From assembly GCF_000808535.1 (NCBI RefSeq), contig NZ_JWLV01000048.1:62001-126000 (forward strand): a stretch of 64,000 nt of DNA. The letters are read 5' to 3'. Under the pieces are notes generated by a model, which made no database searches, had not been told where the DNA came from, and saw only the letters and a list, made by a program, of their open reading frames with translations. Within the stretch, counting starts at the first letter, position 1. Every line of letters starts with the position of its first letter. This document shows, in pieces, positions 52,636-62,503 of this stretch. The stretch is from Vibrio sinaloensis (GTDB taxonomy: Bacteria > Pseudomonadota > Gammaproteobacteria > Enterobacterales > Vibrionaceae). A program made the position numbers and the translations under genes.

Positions 52636-54558
52636 ATGGCAATCGAAATTAATGTACCTGACATCGGTGCGGATGAGGTTGAAGTTACTGAGATTCTTGT
52701 AAGCGTTGGCGACAAGGTTGAAGAAGAACAGTCTTTGATCACTGTTGAAGGCGACAAAGCTTCTATGGAAGTTCCAGCGTCTCAAGCAGGTATTGTTAAA
52801 GAAATCAAAGTAACTGAAGGTGATTCTGTTACGACTGGTTCTCTAATCATGATTTTCGAAGCCGAGGGTGCAGCAGCTGCTGCACCTGCTCCTGCGGCAG
52901 AAGCGGCTCCAGTAGCGGCTCCAGCTCCAGCAGCAGCGGCCCCAGTTACAAACGAGCTTAAAGAAGTTCACGTTCCAGATATCGGCGGCGACGAAGTCGA
53001 AGTGACTGAAATCATGGTTGCAGTTGGCGACAGCATCGAAGAAGAGCAATCTCTTCTGACTGTTGAAGGCGACAAAGCTTCAATGGAAGTTCCAGCACCA
53101 TTCGCTGGTACGCTAAAAGAGATCAAAGTTGCTGCTGGCGATAAAGTAACAACTGGTACTCTAATCATGGTATTCGAAACTGCAGGTTCAGGCGCAGCAG
53201 CGGCTCCAGCAGCAGTAGAAGCTCCAGCGGCACCTGCGGCGGCAGCAGCTGAGAAAGAAGTGAATGTTCCTGATATCGGCGGTGACGAAGTAGAAGTTAC
53301 TGAGATCATGGTAGCGGTTGGCGACACAGTAGAAGAAGAGCAATCTTTAATCACTGTTGAAGGCGACAAAGCTTCAATGGAAGTTCCAGCACCATTCGCT
53401 GGTACAGTAAAAGAAATCAAGATTGCAGCGGGCGATAAAGTCACGACTGGCTCTCTGATCATGACTTTCGTTGTTGAAGGCGCAGCTCCAGCACCTGTTG
53501 CAGCTCCAGCACCTGTTGCAGCTCCTGCTCAAGCAGCGGCACCTGCGGCTGCACCAGCTCCTAAAGCTGAAGCTCCAGCGGCAGCAGCTCCTGCAGCGAC
53601 TGGTGATTTCCAAGAAAACAACGACTACGCACACGCGTCTCCAGTTGTTCGTCGTCTTGCTCGTGAATTTGGCGTAAACCTATCTAAGGTTAAAGGTACA
53701 GGTCGTAAGAGCCGTATCCTAAAAGAAGACGTTCAAGCTTACGTTAAAGATGCGCTTAAGCGTCTTGAGTCTGGCGCAGGTGCAGCAGCATCTGGCAAAG
53801 GCGATGGTAGCGCACTTGGTCTTCTACCTTGGCCAAAAGTTGACTTCAGCAAGTTCGGCGAAACTGAAGTTCAGAAGCTTTCTAAGATCAAGAAGATCTC
53901 TGGTGCAAACCTACACCGTAACTGGGTAATGATCCCTCACGTTACACAGTGGGACAACGCTGACATTACTGAGCTAGAAGCATTCCGTAAAGAGCAGAAC
54001 GCTATCGAAGCGAAGAAAGACACGGGCATGAAGATCACGCCACTTGTGTTCATCATGAAAGCAGCAGCGAAAGCACTTGAAGCGTTCCCAGCGTTTAACT
54101 CTTCTCTTTCTGAAGATGGCGAAAGCATCATTCTTAAGAAGTACGTAAACATCGGTATCGCAGTAGATACGCCTAACGGTCTAGTTGTTCCTGTATTTAA
54201 AGATGTGAACAAGAAAGGCATTTACGAGCTATCTGAAGAGCTAATGGCTGTGTCTAAGAAGGCACGTGCTGGTAAGCTAACGGCTGCTGACATGCAAGGC
54301 GGTTGTTTCACAATCTCTAGCCTTGGCGGCATCGGCGGTACGGCATTTACACCAATCGTAAATGCACCAGAAGTAGGTATCCTAGGTGTGTCTAAGTCTG
54401 AAATGAAGCCTGTGTGGAACGGTAAAGAATTCGAACCACGTCTACAGCTTCCACTGTCTCTATCATACGACCACCGTGTGATTGATGGCGCGGAAGGTGC
54501 TCGCTTCATCACGTTCTTGAACGCAGCGCTATCAGATATTCGTCGTCTAGTTCTTTAA
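52636..54558 (+). CDS. aceF: Dihydrolipoamide acetyltransferase AceF (E2), three lipoyl domains
   Basis: 640 aa. Three tandem lipoyl domains each carry EGDKASMEVPA; the lipoylated lysines are Lys41, Lys147 and Lys245. Ala/Pro-rich flexible linkers separate them. A peripheral-subunit-binding domain lies near 335-372 (VRRLAREFGVNLSKVKGTG). The catalytic domain ends with YDHRVIDGAEG (His613, Asp617). The E. coli enzyme also has three lipoyl domains. A hairpin without a T-run follows at 54576-54600. Confidence 0.98.
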   Translation: MAIEINVPDIGADEVEVTEILVSVGDKVEEEQSLITVEGDKASMEVPASQAGIVKEIKVTEGDSVTTGSLIMIFEAEGAAAAAPAPAAEAAPVAAPAPAAAAPVTNELKEVHVPDIGGDEVEVTEIMVAVGDSIEEEQSLLTVEGDKASMEVPAPFAGTLKEIKVAAGDKVTTGTLIMVFETAGSGAAAAPAAVEAPAAPAAAAAEKEVNVPDIGGDEVEVTEIMVAVGDTVEEEQSLITVEGDKASMEVPAPFAGTVKEIKIAAGDKVTTGSLIMTFVVEGAAPAPVAAPAPVAAPAQAAAPAAAPAPKAEAPAAAAPAATGDFQENNDYAHASPVVRRLAREFGVNLSKVKGTGRKSRILKEDVQAYVKDALKRLESGAGAAASGKGDGSALGLLPWPKVDFSKFGETEVQKLSKIKKISGANLHRNWVMIPHVTQWDNADITELEAFRKEQNAIEAKKDTGMKITPLVFIMKAAAKALEAFPAFNSSLSEDGESIILKKYVNIGIAVDTPNGLVVPVFKDVNKKGIYELSEELMAVSKKARAGKLTAADMQGGCFTISSLGGIGGTAFTPIVNAPEVGILGVSKSEMKPVWNGKEFEPRLQLPLSLSYDHRVIDGAEGARFITFLNAALSDIRRLVL

Positions 54559-54575
54559 TAGAAGTCAGATGGTTG

Positions 54576-54600
54576 AGAGGCGGCACATTTAGCCGCCTCT
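54576..54600. terminator. Hairpin after aceF (weak terminator)
   Basis: AGAGGCGGC/GCCGCCTCT, 9-bp stem, no T-run. It may attenuate transcription into lpd, which lies 268 bp downstream and may have its own promoter. No gene is seen in the gap. Confidence 0.45.
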
Positions 54601-54826
54601 ACTAATAATAATTACCAAACAATTTGATTGCAGACCTTAGACTCAATAAGGTTTTCTCAAGCGAATTGTTGTCTAGCTCACAGGCTAAATTGATTTACTT
54701 TTCACACCATTAACATCTCTGTAAACTGATGTCGGTCTGAAAATAACTGTTTAAAACAAACTGACTTGAACATAGTGAATCAATACCCACTCAGCCTGTT
54801 AGGGATTATGACTACAAGAGGTCAAA

Positions 54827-56254
54827 ATGAGCAAAGAAATTAAAGCCCAAGTAGTAGTACTTGGTGCAGGTCCTGCTGGTTACTCTGCCGCATTCCGTTG
54901 TGCAGACTTAGGTCTAGAAACTGTTCTTATTGAACGTTACAGCACTCTTGGTGGTGTTTGTCTGAACGTGGGTTGTATCCCATCGAAAGCACTACTACAC
55001 GTATCTAAAGTTATCGAAGAAGCGAAAGCACTTGCTGAGCACGGCATCGTGTTTGGTGAGCCACAAACTGATATCGACAAGATCCGTAAGTGGAAAGAAA
55101 AAGTTATCAACCAACTAACTGGCGGTCTTGGCGGTATGGCTAAGATGCGTAAAGTTAATGTGGTTAACGGTTTTGGTAAATTTACTGGTCCTAACACGAT
55201 TGAAGTGGACGGTGAAGAAGGCAAAACAGTGGTTAACTTTGACAACGCGATCGTTGCAGCGGGCTCTCGTCCAATCAAACTGCCATTTATCCCACACGAA
55301 GACCCACGTATTTGGGACTCAACTGACGCACTTGAGCTGAAAGAAGTTCCTGGCAAGCTGCTTATCATGGGCGGTGGTATCATCGGTCTAGAAATGGGCA
55401 CGGTTTACCACTCTCTAGGTTCTCAAATCGACGTTGTTGAAATGTTCGACCAAGTTATCCCAGCTGCGGATAAAGATATCGTGAAAGTTTACACTAAGCG
55501 TATCAAGAACAAGTTCAACCTAATGCTTGAAACCAAAGTAACAGCAGTTGAAGCGAAAGAAGACGGTATCTACGTTTCAATGGAAGGCAAAAAAGCACCA
55601 GCAGAAGCTGAGCGCTACGATGCTGTTCTAGTTGCTATCGGTCGTGTACCTAACGGTCAACTTCTTGATGCAGAAAAAGCAGGTCTAGAAGTCGATGAGC
55701 GCGGTTTCATCAACGTTGATAAGCAAATGCGTACTAACGTTCCTCACATCTTTGCTATCGGCGATATCGTTGGTCAGCCAATGCTTGCGCACAAAGGTGT
55801 GCATGAAGGTCACGTTGCTGCTGAAGTTATTGCTGGTAAGAAGCACTACTTCGACCCTAAAGTTATTCCTTCAATTGCTTACACAGAGCCAGAAGTGGCG
55901 TGGGTTGGTAAGACTGAGAAAGAAGCGAAAGCTGAAGGCATCAACTACGAAACAGCGACATTCCCATGGGCTGCTTCAGGCCGTGCAATCGCATCTGATT
56001 GTGCAGATGGTATGACTAAGCTTATCTTCGACAAAGAGACTCACCGCGTGATTGGTGGTGCTATCGTTGGTACTAACGGTGGTGAACTACTAGGTGAAAT
56101 CGGTCTTGCAATCGAGATGGGTTGTGATGCAGAAGATATCGCGCTAACTATCCACGCTCACCCAACTCTACATGAGTCTGTTGGTCTAGCGGCGGAAGTG
56201 TTTGAAGGGACGATCACTGACCTTCCAAACCCGAAAGCGAAAAAGAAAAAGTAA
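54827..56254 (+). CDS. lpdA: Dihydrolipoamide dehydrogenase (E3)
   Basis: E3 reoxidises lipoamide in the pyruvate and 2-oxoglutarate complexes. 475 aa, with the FAD site VVLGAGPAGYSAA, the redox-active disulfide GGVCLNVGCIP (Cys45, Cys50), an NAD site GGGIIGLEMG near 178, and the C-terminal HAHPTLHES with the catalytic His and Glu. It ends in a lysine-rich tail and a strong terminator. Confidence 0.98.
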   Translation: MSKEIKAQVVVLGAGPAGYSAAFRCADLGLETVLIERYSTLGGVCLNVGCIPSKALLHVSKVIEEAKALAEHGIVFGEPQTDIDKIRKWKEKVINQLTGGLGGMAKMRKVNVVNGFGKFTGPNTIEVDGEEGKTVVNFDNAIVAAGSRPIKLPFIPHEDPRIWDSTDALELKEVPGKLLIMGGGIIGLEMGTVYHSLGSQIDVVEMFDQVIPAADKDIVKVYTKRIKNKFNLMLETKVTAVEAKEDGIYVSMEGKKAPAEAERYDAVLVAIGRVPNGQLLDAEKAGLEVDERGFINVDKQMRTNVPHIFAIGDIVGQPMLAHKGVHEGHVAAEVIAGKKHYFDPKVIPSIAYTEPEVAWVGKTEKEAKAEGINYETATFPWAASGRAIASDCADGMTKLIFDKETHRVIGGAIVGTNGGELLGEIGLAIEMGCDAEDIALTIHAHPTLHESVGLAAEVFEGTITDLPNPKAKKKK

Positions 56255-56275
56255 TTTTTCTTGAAGATTGATAGT

Positions 56276-56307
56276 AAAAAACCGCTGATAATTCAGCGGT
56301 TTTTTTA
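56276..56307 (+). terminator. Terminator of lpd
   Basis: AACCGCTGA-TAAT-TCAGCGGTT followed by TTTTT. Confidence 0.9.
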
Positions 56308-56324
56308 TACCTGACAGAAATAAA

Positions 56325-56350
56325 AAAGCTGATACCTGAGTATCAGCTTT
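56325..56350 (-). terminator. Terminator of the luxR-type gene
   Basis: AAAGCTGATAC/GTATCAGCTTT with TTTT tail on the minus strand. Confidence 0.85.
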
Positions 56351-56368
56351 ACCAGTAGTGAGTTTTGA

Positions 56369-56983
56369 TCAGTGGTCACGTTTGTAGATGCACAGCATAT
56401 CCAAGTAACTTTGGGTTAGCTTAGACAGTGCATCTGTGTTTTGTACACGATTGGCTTGTACAAACAGCGAGTAACAAATGCCGTGGAACAGTGTCGCAAG
56501 ATCGGCTGGATCATGCTGGTCACAGACTTCACCACGTTCAATCGCTTTGATAAACATGTTCTGTACTAGAAGCTGATTTGTGCGGTTAGTGGTGACAAAC
56601 AGTGGCCATACTTCATCGCGCGTTGATGCACTCCACTCAAACCACACTTTTAGCCAGTGGCAATCATTGGCAACGAGGTTCACCATTGCCGATGTGAGGT
56701 TCTCTAGGTTATCTTTCGCGTGAAGATCTAAATCAATATTGTCCGATAGAAAATTCGAGAACTGACGCACGACATAGTTCAGAACGTCATCAACGAGATC
56801 TTCACGAGTCGGGAAGTAGTTAAATACGGTTGCGACTGAAACCTGAGCGATTTCAGCAATGTCTGCGTGACCTCCGCGTCCGATGCCACGACGAGCAAAT
56901 ACCTCCAGAGAAATCTCCATCAGTTGCTGTTTACGTTTTTGCGGAGACAGACGCGTGCGCGGTCTTTTCGCTATTGAGTCCAT
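56369..56983 (-). CDS. Quorum-sensing master regulator (LuxR/HapR/OpaR/SmcR family)
   Basis: 204 aa TetR-type regulator. The N-terminal HTH is RTRLSPQKRKQQLMEISLEVFA...ADIAEIAQVSVATVFNYFPTREDLVDDVL, and the rest is the helical dimer domain. The sequence agrees with the high-cell-density regulator of vibrios (LuxR in V. harveyi, OpaR in V. parahaemolyticus, HapR in V. cholerae); it is unrelated to V. fischeri LuxR. It lies between lpd and hpt, its conserved place. In relatives the mRNA is repressed by Qrr sRNAs; AAGGA before the ATG is the likely site region, but I did not find a clear Qrr pairing by eye. Confidence 0.93.
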   Translation of the reverse strand: MDSIAKRPRTRLSPQKRKQQLMEISLEVFARRGIGRGGHADIAEIAQVSVATVFNYFPTREDLVDDVLNYVVRQFSNFLSDNIDLDLHAKDNLENLTSAMVNLVANDCHWLKVWFEWSASTRDEVWPLFVTTNRTNQLLVQNMFIKAIERGEVCDQHDPADLATLFHGICYSLFVQANRVQNTDALSKLTQSYLDMLCIYKRDH

Positions 56984-57284
56984 ATCAATATCCTTGCCAA
57001 TTGAGTTGTTTGTATTGGGCTTTGCCCTATTTAGTATTTTATTATTTGCTTAGAAGCATAATGAGTGTAATGGTGCATATAAAGAAGGTCAACGTTTTCA
57101 GTACACTTTATAACCACAATTGTTAATATACGTGCGGAACGTCATAGGGTTTAGTTGATGTGTGTGGCTTTTCTGATGCATGAGACTCTTTCTTTGTTGT
57201 TCCGCAATCGTTAAACTAGGCGCTTGAAAACATCAGCTACTATTTCAGAAATGAATGTTAGCCCACGCGATAAATGAGATTGGT

Positions 57285-57815
57285 ATGAAACATACAGTAG
57301 AAGTAATGATTTCTGAGCAAGAAGTCAGCGAACGAGTGAAAGAGTTAGGCAAACAAATCAGTGAACACTACAAAGGCAGCGAGGATCTTGTTCTTGTTGG
57401 TCTTCTACGTGGTTCATTTGTGTTTATGGCTGATTTGGCTCGTGCGATTGATCTGACTCACCAAGTCGATTTCATGACAGCATCGAGCTACGGTAATACC
57501 ATGGAAAGTTCACGCGATGTTCGTATTCTTAAAGATCTTGATGATGACATCAAAGGCAAAGACGTTTTACTTGTTGAAGACATTATCGATACAGGTAATA
57601 CCTTGAACAAAGTGAAAGAGATCCTGACACTGCGTGAGCCAAAGTCAGTTGAGATATGTACTCTTTTGGATAAACCATCTCGTAGAGAAGTGGATGTCGA
57701 TGTTAAGTGGATTGGCTTCGAAATTCCTGATGAGTTTGTTGTCGGTGTGGGTATCGACTACGCGCAGAAATACCGCCATCTACCATACATCGGTAAAGTT
57801 GTGCCTCAAGAGTAA
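57285..57815 (+). CDS. hpt: Hypoxanthine phosphoribosyltransferase
   Basis: Purine salvage of hypoxanthine (and guanine). 176 aa from the ATG at 57285, the family start MKHTVEVMISE. The PRPP motif is VLLVEDIIDTGNTL near 95-108, and the LLRGSFVFMADL loop lies near 42. It shares a terminator with can. Confidence 0.95.
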   Translation: MKHTVEVMISEQEVSERVKELGKQISEHYKGSEDLVLVGLLRGSFVFMADLARAIDLTHQVDFMTASSYGNTMESSRDVRILKDLDDDIKGKDVLLVEDIIDTGNTLNKVKEILTLREPKSVEICTLLDKPSRREVDVDVKWIGFEIPDEFVVGVGIDYAQKYRHLPYIGKVVPQE

Positions 57816-57840
57816 ATCAGTTCAGTAAGACAGATGCAAA

Positions 57841-57873
57841 AACGCCCGTGAAAGGTTCACGGGCGTTCTTTTT
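57841..57873. terminator. Bidirectional terminator between hpt and can
   Basis: AACGCCCGTGAA-AGG-TTCACGGGCGTT, then CTTTTT on the plus strand. Confidence 0.88.
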
Positions 57874-57885
57874 CAGGCTTAGTCG

Positions 57886-58554
57886 TTATCGGCAAAGAAG
57901 CTGCTGATCTGAATTGAGAATAGATTCCATCGCTTTTTGATATGAGGTTTCGACACTTTCCCTTGAGCTAGAACGTACCCCCAAGTACTGCAACTTACCA
58001 TCGCCAATGCCGTAGACAACGCCATGAATCTCGACGTCTTGGCCGCGCTCCCAAGCATTTTGCATAATCGTTGAGTTCCCCAAGTTATACACTTGCTCCG
58101 CGACGTTGATCTCTCCGAGCTTATCAGCTTTATCTTCAGGTGCCATGCGATCTAGGTAGTCCCTATGCTTGAAGTACAAATCGCGAATGTGCAACAGCCA
58201 GTTATTGATCAGCCCCAGTTGTGGGTTGTCTATGGCCGCATTGACCCCGCCGCAGCCATAGTGTCCGCAGACGATGATGTGTTTGACCTTGAGTACGTCA
58301 ACCGCGTATTGAACAACGGATAAACAGTTAAGGTCGGTATGGATTACCTGATTCGCAACGTTGCGGTGGACGAACAATTCACCAGAATAAAGCCCCGTTA
58401 AACGTTCAGCAGGTACTCGGCTATCAGAACAACCAATCCAGAGGAATCCGGGGTTTTGACCTTCTTCAAGTTTCGTGAAGTATTCTGGTCGCTCAGCTTT
58501 AATTGACTCAGACCATTTCGAGTTATTTTCAAATAGCTGTTTAATTTCCGGCAT
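57886..58554 (-). CDS. can: Beta-carbonic anhydrase
   Basis: Interconverts CO2 and bicarbonate. 222 aa, with the zinc ligands in GCSDSRVPAE (Cys42, Asp44) and HYGCGG (His98, Cys101). It faces hpt. The divergent 358-bp gap to the SulP gene (58555-58912) holds no gene that I can see. Confidence 0.96.
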   Translation of the reverse strand: MPEIKQLFENNSKWSESIKAERPEYFTKLEEGQNPGFLWIGCSDSRVPAERLTGLYSGELFVHRNVANQVIHTDLNCLSVVQYAVDVLKVKHIIVCGHYGCGGVNAAIDNPQLGLINNWLLHIRDLYFKHRDYLDRMAPEDKADKLGEINVAEQVYNLGNSTIMQNAWERGQDVEIHGVVYGIGDGKLQYLGVRSSSRESVETSYQKAMESILNSDQQLLCR

Positions 58555-58912
58555 CTCGTTCGCAATCCTTAAAAAATTCTTGCACCACTATACACAATGT
58601 TACAATTTCGTTCCTATGATAATTGCTCGAAAAGGCACTCATCTGACGTGTTTGAGCGCTAAAAATCATAAACTTAGCACTCATCCTAACCAAAGGTTAT
58701 AAAGTATGAGTTATGAGATGTAATTAACACTTATCTCTACTAGATAACATTTGGTAAAGTGATGAAAATAGCGACATTTCGCAGCAAATCGCTAATATTT
58801 CTCGTTATGTTTCGCTACAAAAAGAGTGGTTATTGGACTCAATTTTTGAGCCTGTATAGGGTAACCCAGAAAGTAAGGTGTCGTAGCCAAATTTTAAGCA
58901 TGGAGCTGAGTT

Positions 58913-60583
58913 GTGTTTGGAAGTCGTTTTGAAGATATCAATCTCAAAGGAGATCTGTTTGGTGGTGTGACTACCGCCATCATCTCTTTACCATTAGCAC
59001 TAGCGTTTGGTGTCGCCTCAGGAGCTGGCGCTGAAGCCGGGCTTTGGGGAGCCATAATGGTGGGGTTATTTGCCTCACTTTTTGGTGGCTCGAATACGTT
59101 AATATCAGAGCCTACTGGCCCCATGACGGTGATCATGACTGCCGTTTTAACCAGTATGATGGCGAAGTACCCTGAGACGGGGATGGCAATGACGTTCACT
59201 GTTGTGATGATGGCAGGTGCGTTTCAGATCTTGCTGGGTACGCTAAAGTTAGGAAAATACGTAACTTTGATGCCATATAGCGTCATCTCCGGGTTTATGT
59301 CGGGGATTGGCGTGATTCTGATTATTCTCCAATTATCCCCCCTCCTTGGTCACGCTGCACCTGCTGGTGGTGTAATTGGCACCTTATCTGCGTTACCTGA
59401 TACGGTCGCCAATATGAAATTTAGTGAGCTATTTCTTGGCTTGCTGACTCTCGGGATCTTGTTTTTCTTTCCTAAGCGTTATCGTAAGTACGTTCCAGCT
59501 CAACTGGTCGCGCTTGTCGCTGTCACACTGCTTTCCGTCATTCTATTTGATACAGACTCGATTCGTCGTATTGGTGAAATTCCTGCAGGACTGCCTTCTT
59601 TAGTGATACCGCACATCGATGCGTCTATGTTTACAGAAATGGTCATTGATGCTTTGGTGCTCGGTACTCTTGGTTGTATCGATACCTTGTTGACTGCGGT
59701 TATCGGTGACTCATTAACACGGAAAGAACACGATTCAGACAAAGAGCTTCGTGGCCAAGGCTTAGCGAACATGATTTCCGGTTTGTTTGGTGCATTGCCA
59801 GGCGCTGGTGCGACTATGGGGACAGTAACAAACATTCAAGTTGGTGCCCGTTCGCCTCTGTCTGGCGTAATTCGTGCGCTAATGCTTGCATTAGTTGTAC
59901 TGGTAGCCGGTGGCCTAACTGAGCCGATTCCGATGGCGGTTCTGGCGGGTATTGCGGTTTATGTTGGTTTCAACATCCTTGATTGGAGTTTTATCCAGCG
60001 TGCTCACCGAGTCAGTTTTGCCGGTATGGCGATCATGTATGGCGTAATGCTGTTGACTGTGTTTGTCGATTTGATTGTGGCAGTTGGTTTGGGGGTATTT
60101 ATCTCAAACATCATCATCATCGAGCGCTTGAGTCGTGAACAAGCTCGCCAAGTGAAGGCGATCAGTGATGCGGATGAAGATGACGTACCGCTGTCTGACA
60201 GTGAACGCGGCTTGCTAGACATGGCCAATGGTAAAGTACTGTTCTTCTATCTTTCTGGCCCCATGATATTTAGCGTGTCGAAAGCGATTTCACGTCAGCA
60301 CACCAGTATTTCTGATTACGAGGTGATGATTCTTGATTTGACCGATGTGCCGATGATCGATGTGACTGTAGGGCTAGCCCTAGAAAACGCGATTAAAGAC
60401 GCGCAAGACGCTAATTGTGAAGTGTATCTTCTGTGTCCAAATGAGAAAACGCGCCAGCAACTAGAGAAGTTCCATGTGCTTGATTTGGTACCTGCTGCCA
60501 ACACTTATAAATTCCGCTATGAAGCGCTTAAAGCGGCTATTCGTCATGTAGATACAGGTGAAGGTCAGTCAGAGCTAGTTTAG
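58913..60583 (+). CDS. SulP family anion transporter with STAS domain
   Basis: 556 aa, GTG start with GGAG upstream. The N-terminal ~400 residues form the SulP membrane domain (GGVTTAIISLPLALAFGVASGAG near the start). The C-terminal STAS domain is near 440-550 (VLFFYLSGPMIFSVSKAI; DLTDVPMIDVT). Its neighbour is a carbonic anhydrase, and SulP members linked with carbonic anhydrases often carry bicarbonate. The substrate is inferred, with sulfate as the other option. Confidence 0.9.
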   Translation: MFGSRFEDINLKGDLFGGVTTAIISLPLALAFGVASGAGAEAGLWGAIMVGLFASLFGGSNTLISEPTGPMTVIMTAVLTSMMAKYPETGMAMTFTVVMMAGAFQILLGTLKLGKYVTLMPYSVISGFMSGIGVILIILQLSPLLGHAAPAGGVIGTLSALPDTVANMKFSELFLGLLTLGILFFFPKRYRKYVPAQLVALVAVTLLSVILFDTDSIRRIGEIPAGLPSLVIPHIDASMFTEMVIDALVLGTLGCIDTLLTAVIGDSLTRKEHDSDKELRGQGLANMISGLFGALPGAGATMGTVTNIQVGARSPLSGVIRALMLALVVLVAGGLTEPIPMAVLAGIAVYVGFNILDWSFIQRAHRVSFAGMAIMYGVMLLTVFVDLIVAVGLGVFISNIIIIERLSREQARQVKAISDADEDDVPLSDSERGLLDMANGKVLFFYLSGPMIFSVSKAISRQHTSISDYEVMILDLTDVPMIDVTVGLALENAIKDAQDANCEVYLLCPNEKTRQQLEKFHVLDLVPAANTYKFRYEALKAAIRHVDTGEGQSELV

Positions 60584-60610
60584 CCGCTAATTTTTAGAGA
60601 ATGTCACTCC

Positions 60611-60642
60611 ACGCCGCAGATGCTTCTGCGGCGTTTTTTTTT
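60611..60642 (+). terminator. Terminator of the SulP gene
   Basis: ACGCCGCAGA/TCTGCGGCGT followed by TTTTTTTT. Confidence 0.9.
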
Positions 60643-60743
60643 GAATAATTTTTATATTTCTAAAATATTCGAAAGGTTTAATTGTAATCATCGTTACTCA
60701 ACGATAAACTAATTTGGTTAATTCAAAGAAACGATAGTTTGTT

Positions 60744-61661
60744 ATGTATGCATTAGAGATTGAACAGCTGCGTAAGACCTACGCAGGTGGGTTTGAAGCA
60801 CTGAAAGGCGTCAGCCTAAATGTGGAAAAAGGGGACTTTTACGCACTGCTTGGTCCCAATGGCGCGGGTAAATCGACCACTATTGGCGTCATCTCCTCTT
60901 TGGTCAACAAGACATCAGGTAACGTTAAGGTATTCGGTTTTGATATCGATAGCGATTTAGAACTTGCAAAGCAAAACCTAGGCTTGGTACCGCAAGAATT
61001 TAATTTCAACCAATTTGAAACGGTGAAACAGATCGTCATGCAGCAAGCGGGCTACTACGGGGTGTCTAAATCACTGGCGGAAGAAAGGGCTGAAAAGTAC
61101 TTAACTAAACTCGATTTGTGGGAAAAACGTAACGAACGTGCAAGAAATCTATCTGGCGGAATGAAGCGCCGTTTGATGATTGCTCGAGCGCTTATGCATG
61201 AGCCGCAGCTACTGATTTTGGATGAGCCGACCGCAGGGGTGGATATCGAGCTGCGTCGTTCAATGTGGGAGTTTCTTAAAGAAATTAACTCTGAGCAAGG
61301 GATTACCATCATACTCACCACTCACTATTTAGAAGAGGCGGAGATGTTGTGTCGCAATATCGGCATCATCAGTAAGGGTGAGCTGATCGAAAACACCACC
61401 ATGAAAAGTCTGCTTAACAAACTGCAGGTGGAGACCTTTATTCTTGATTTGGAAGATGGTGCCCCTGAACCAAGACTCGAGGGTGTCAACAAGCAGCAGT
61501 TTAGCGCGGGCTCGTTAGAGATTGAAATTGAGAAAACACAAGGGCTTAACGGTATTTTTACTCAGTTGACCGAACAAGGGGTGAAGGTGTTATCAATGCG
61601 CAATAAGGCCAACCGATTGGAAGAGCTGTTCGTTAGCATTGTGAGAGAGGGGATCGAATAA
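60744..61661 (+). CDS. ABC-2 type exporter, ATP-binding protein (YadG-like)
   Basis: 305 aa. Walker A GPNGAGKST near 38, Q-loop VPQEFNFN, signature LSGGMKRRLMIARAL near 138, Walker B LLILDEPTAGVD. A C-terminal ~80-residue extension follows, as in the DRA/CcmA group. It is paired with the permease that starts 1 bp after its stop. It matches E. coli YadG; substrate unknown. Confidence 0.92.
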   Translation: MYALEIEQLRKTYAGGFEALKGVSLNVEKGDFYALLGPNGAGKSTTIGVISSLVNKTSGNVKVFGFDIDSDLELAKQNLGLVPQEFNFNQFETVKQIVMQQAGYYGVSKSLAEERAEKYLTKLDLWEKRNERARNLSGGMKRRLMIARALMHEPQLLILDEPTAGVDIELRRSMWEFLKEINSEQGITIILTTHYLEEAEMLCRNIGIISKGELIENTTMKSLLNKLQVETFILDLEDGAPEPRLEGVNKQQFSAGSLEIEIEKTQGLNGIFTQLTEQGVKVLSMRNKANRLEELFVSIVREGIE

Positions 61662-61662
61662 C

Positions 61663-62433
61663 ATGTATCAGTTGTATTGGACCGCTTTTCGCAGTTTATT
61701 AGCCAAAGAGATCAATCGCTTTACCCGCATTTGGGTGCAAACCTTGGTTCCACCTGCGATCACCATGACGCTATACTTCATCATTTTTGGCAGCTTGATC
61801 GGCTCTAGAATTGGTGAGATGAACGGTTTTAGCTACATGGAGTACATTGTTCCTGGCTTGATTATGATGTCGGTGATTACTAACTCATACTCGAATGTAG
61901 CATCATCGTTTTTCAGTGCTAAGTTCCAAAAAAACATTGAAGAGTTGCTGGTTGCGCCTGTACCCAACTATGTGATCATTTTAGGATTTGTGATGGGTGG
62001 TGTAGTGCGAGGTTTGCTCGTCGGCACCATTGTTACTGTTGTCTCACTACTGTTTGTTGATCTTCAAGTTGAGCACTGGGGCATAATCATCGCGACCGTA
62101 TTTATGACCTCTGTCGTGTTTGCTTTGGGGGGCTTGATCAATGCGGTGTTCGCGAAGACGTTTGATGATATCTCGATCATCCCGACTTTTGTCTTAACGC
62201 CTTTGACCTATCTTGGTGGCGTGTTTTACTCCATCAGCTTGTTACCTGAGTTTTGGCAGGGTGTGTCGAAAATCAATCCGATTGTCTACATGGTTAACGC
62301 ATTCCGCTACGGCTTTTTGGGGGTATCTGATGTTGGTATTGTCACTTCATTTGGTGTGTTGAGTATTTTCGTTGTCGTGTTGTACGCGATCGCGCACTAC
62401 TTAGTGACTAAGGGAATCGGCTTAAGAAGCTAG
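61663..62433 (+). CDS. ABC-2 type exporter, permease (YadH-like)
   Basis: 256 aa with six membrane segments. The ABC-2 signature is seen around SYSNVASSFFSAKFQKNIEELLVAPVP and LTPLTYLGGVFYSISLLP. It partners with the ATPase just upstream. The yadG-yadH pair next to panBC is the usual gammaproteobacterial order. Confidence 0.93.
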   Translation: MYQLYWTAFRSLLAKEINRFTRIWVQTLVPPAITMTLYFIIFGSLIGSRIGEMNGFSYMEYIVPGLIMMSVITNSYSNVASSFFSAKFQKNIEELLVAPVPNYVIILGFVMGGVVRGLLVGTIVTVVSLLFVDLQVEHWGIIIATVFMTSVVFALGGLINAVFAKTFDDISIIPTFVLTPLTYLGGVFYSISLLPEFWQGVSKINPIVYMVNAFRYGFLGVSDVGIVTSFGVLSIFVVVLYAIAHYLVTKGIGLRS

Positions 62434-62454
62434 TTGACGAGTTCATTTGAATCA

Positions 62455-62488
62455 AAAAAGGCTTGGTGCGCAGCACCAAGCCTTTTTA
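62455..62488. terminator. Bidirectional terminator between the ABC permease and panC
   Basis: AAAAAGGCTTGGTGC-GCA-GCACCAAGCCTTTTT, nearly perfect. Confidence 0.92.
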
Positions 62489-62503
62489 AACGATAGTAGG
62501 CGA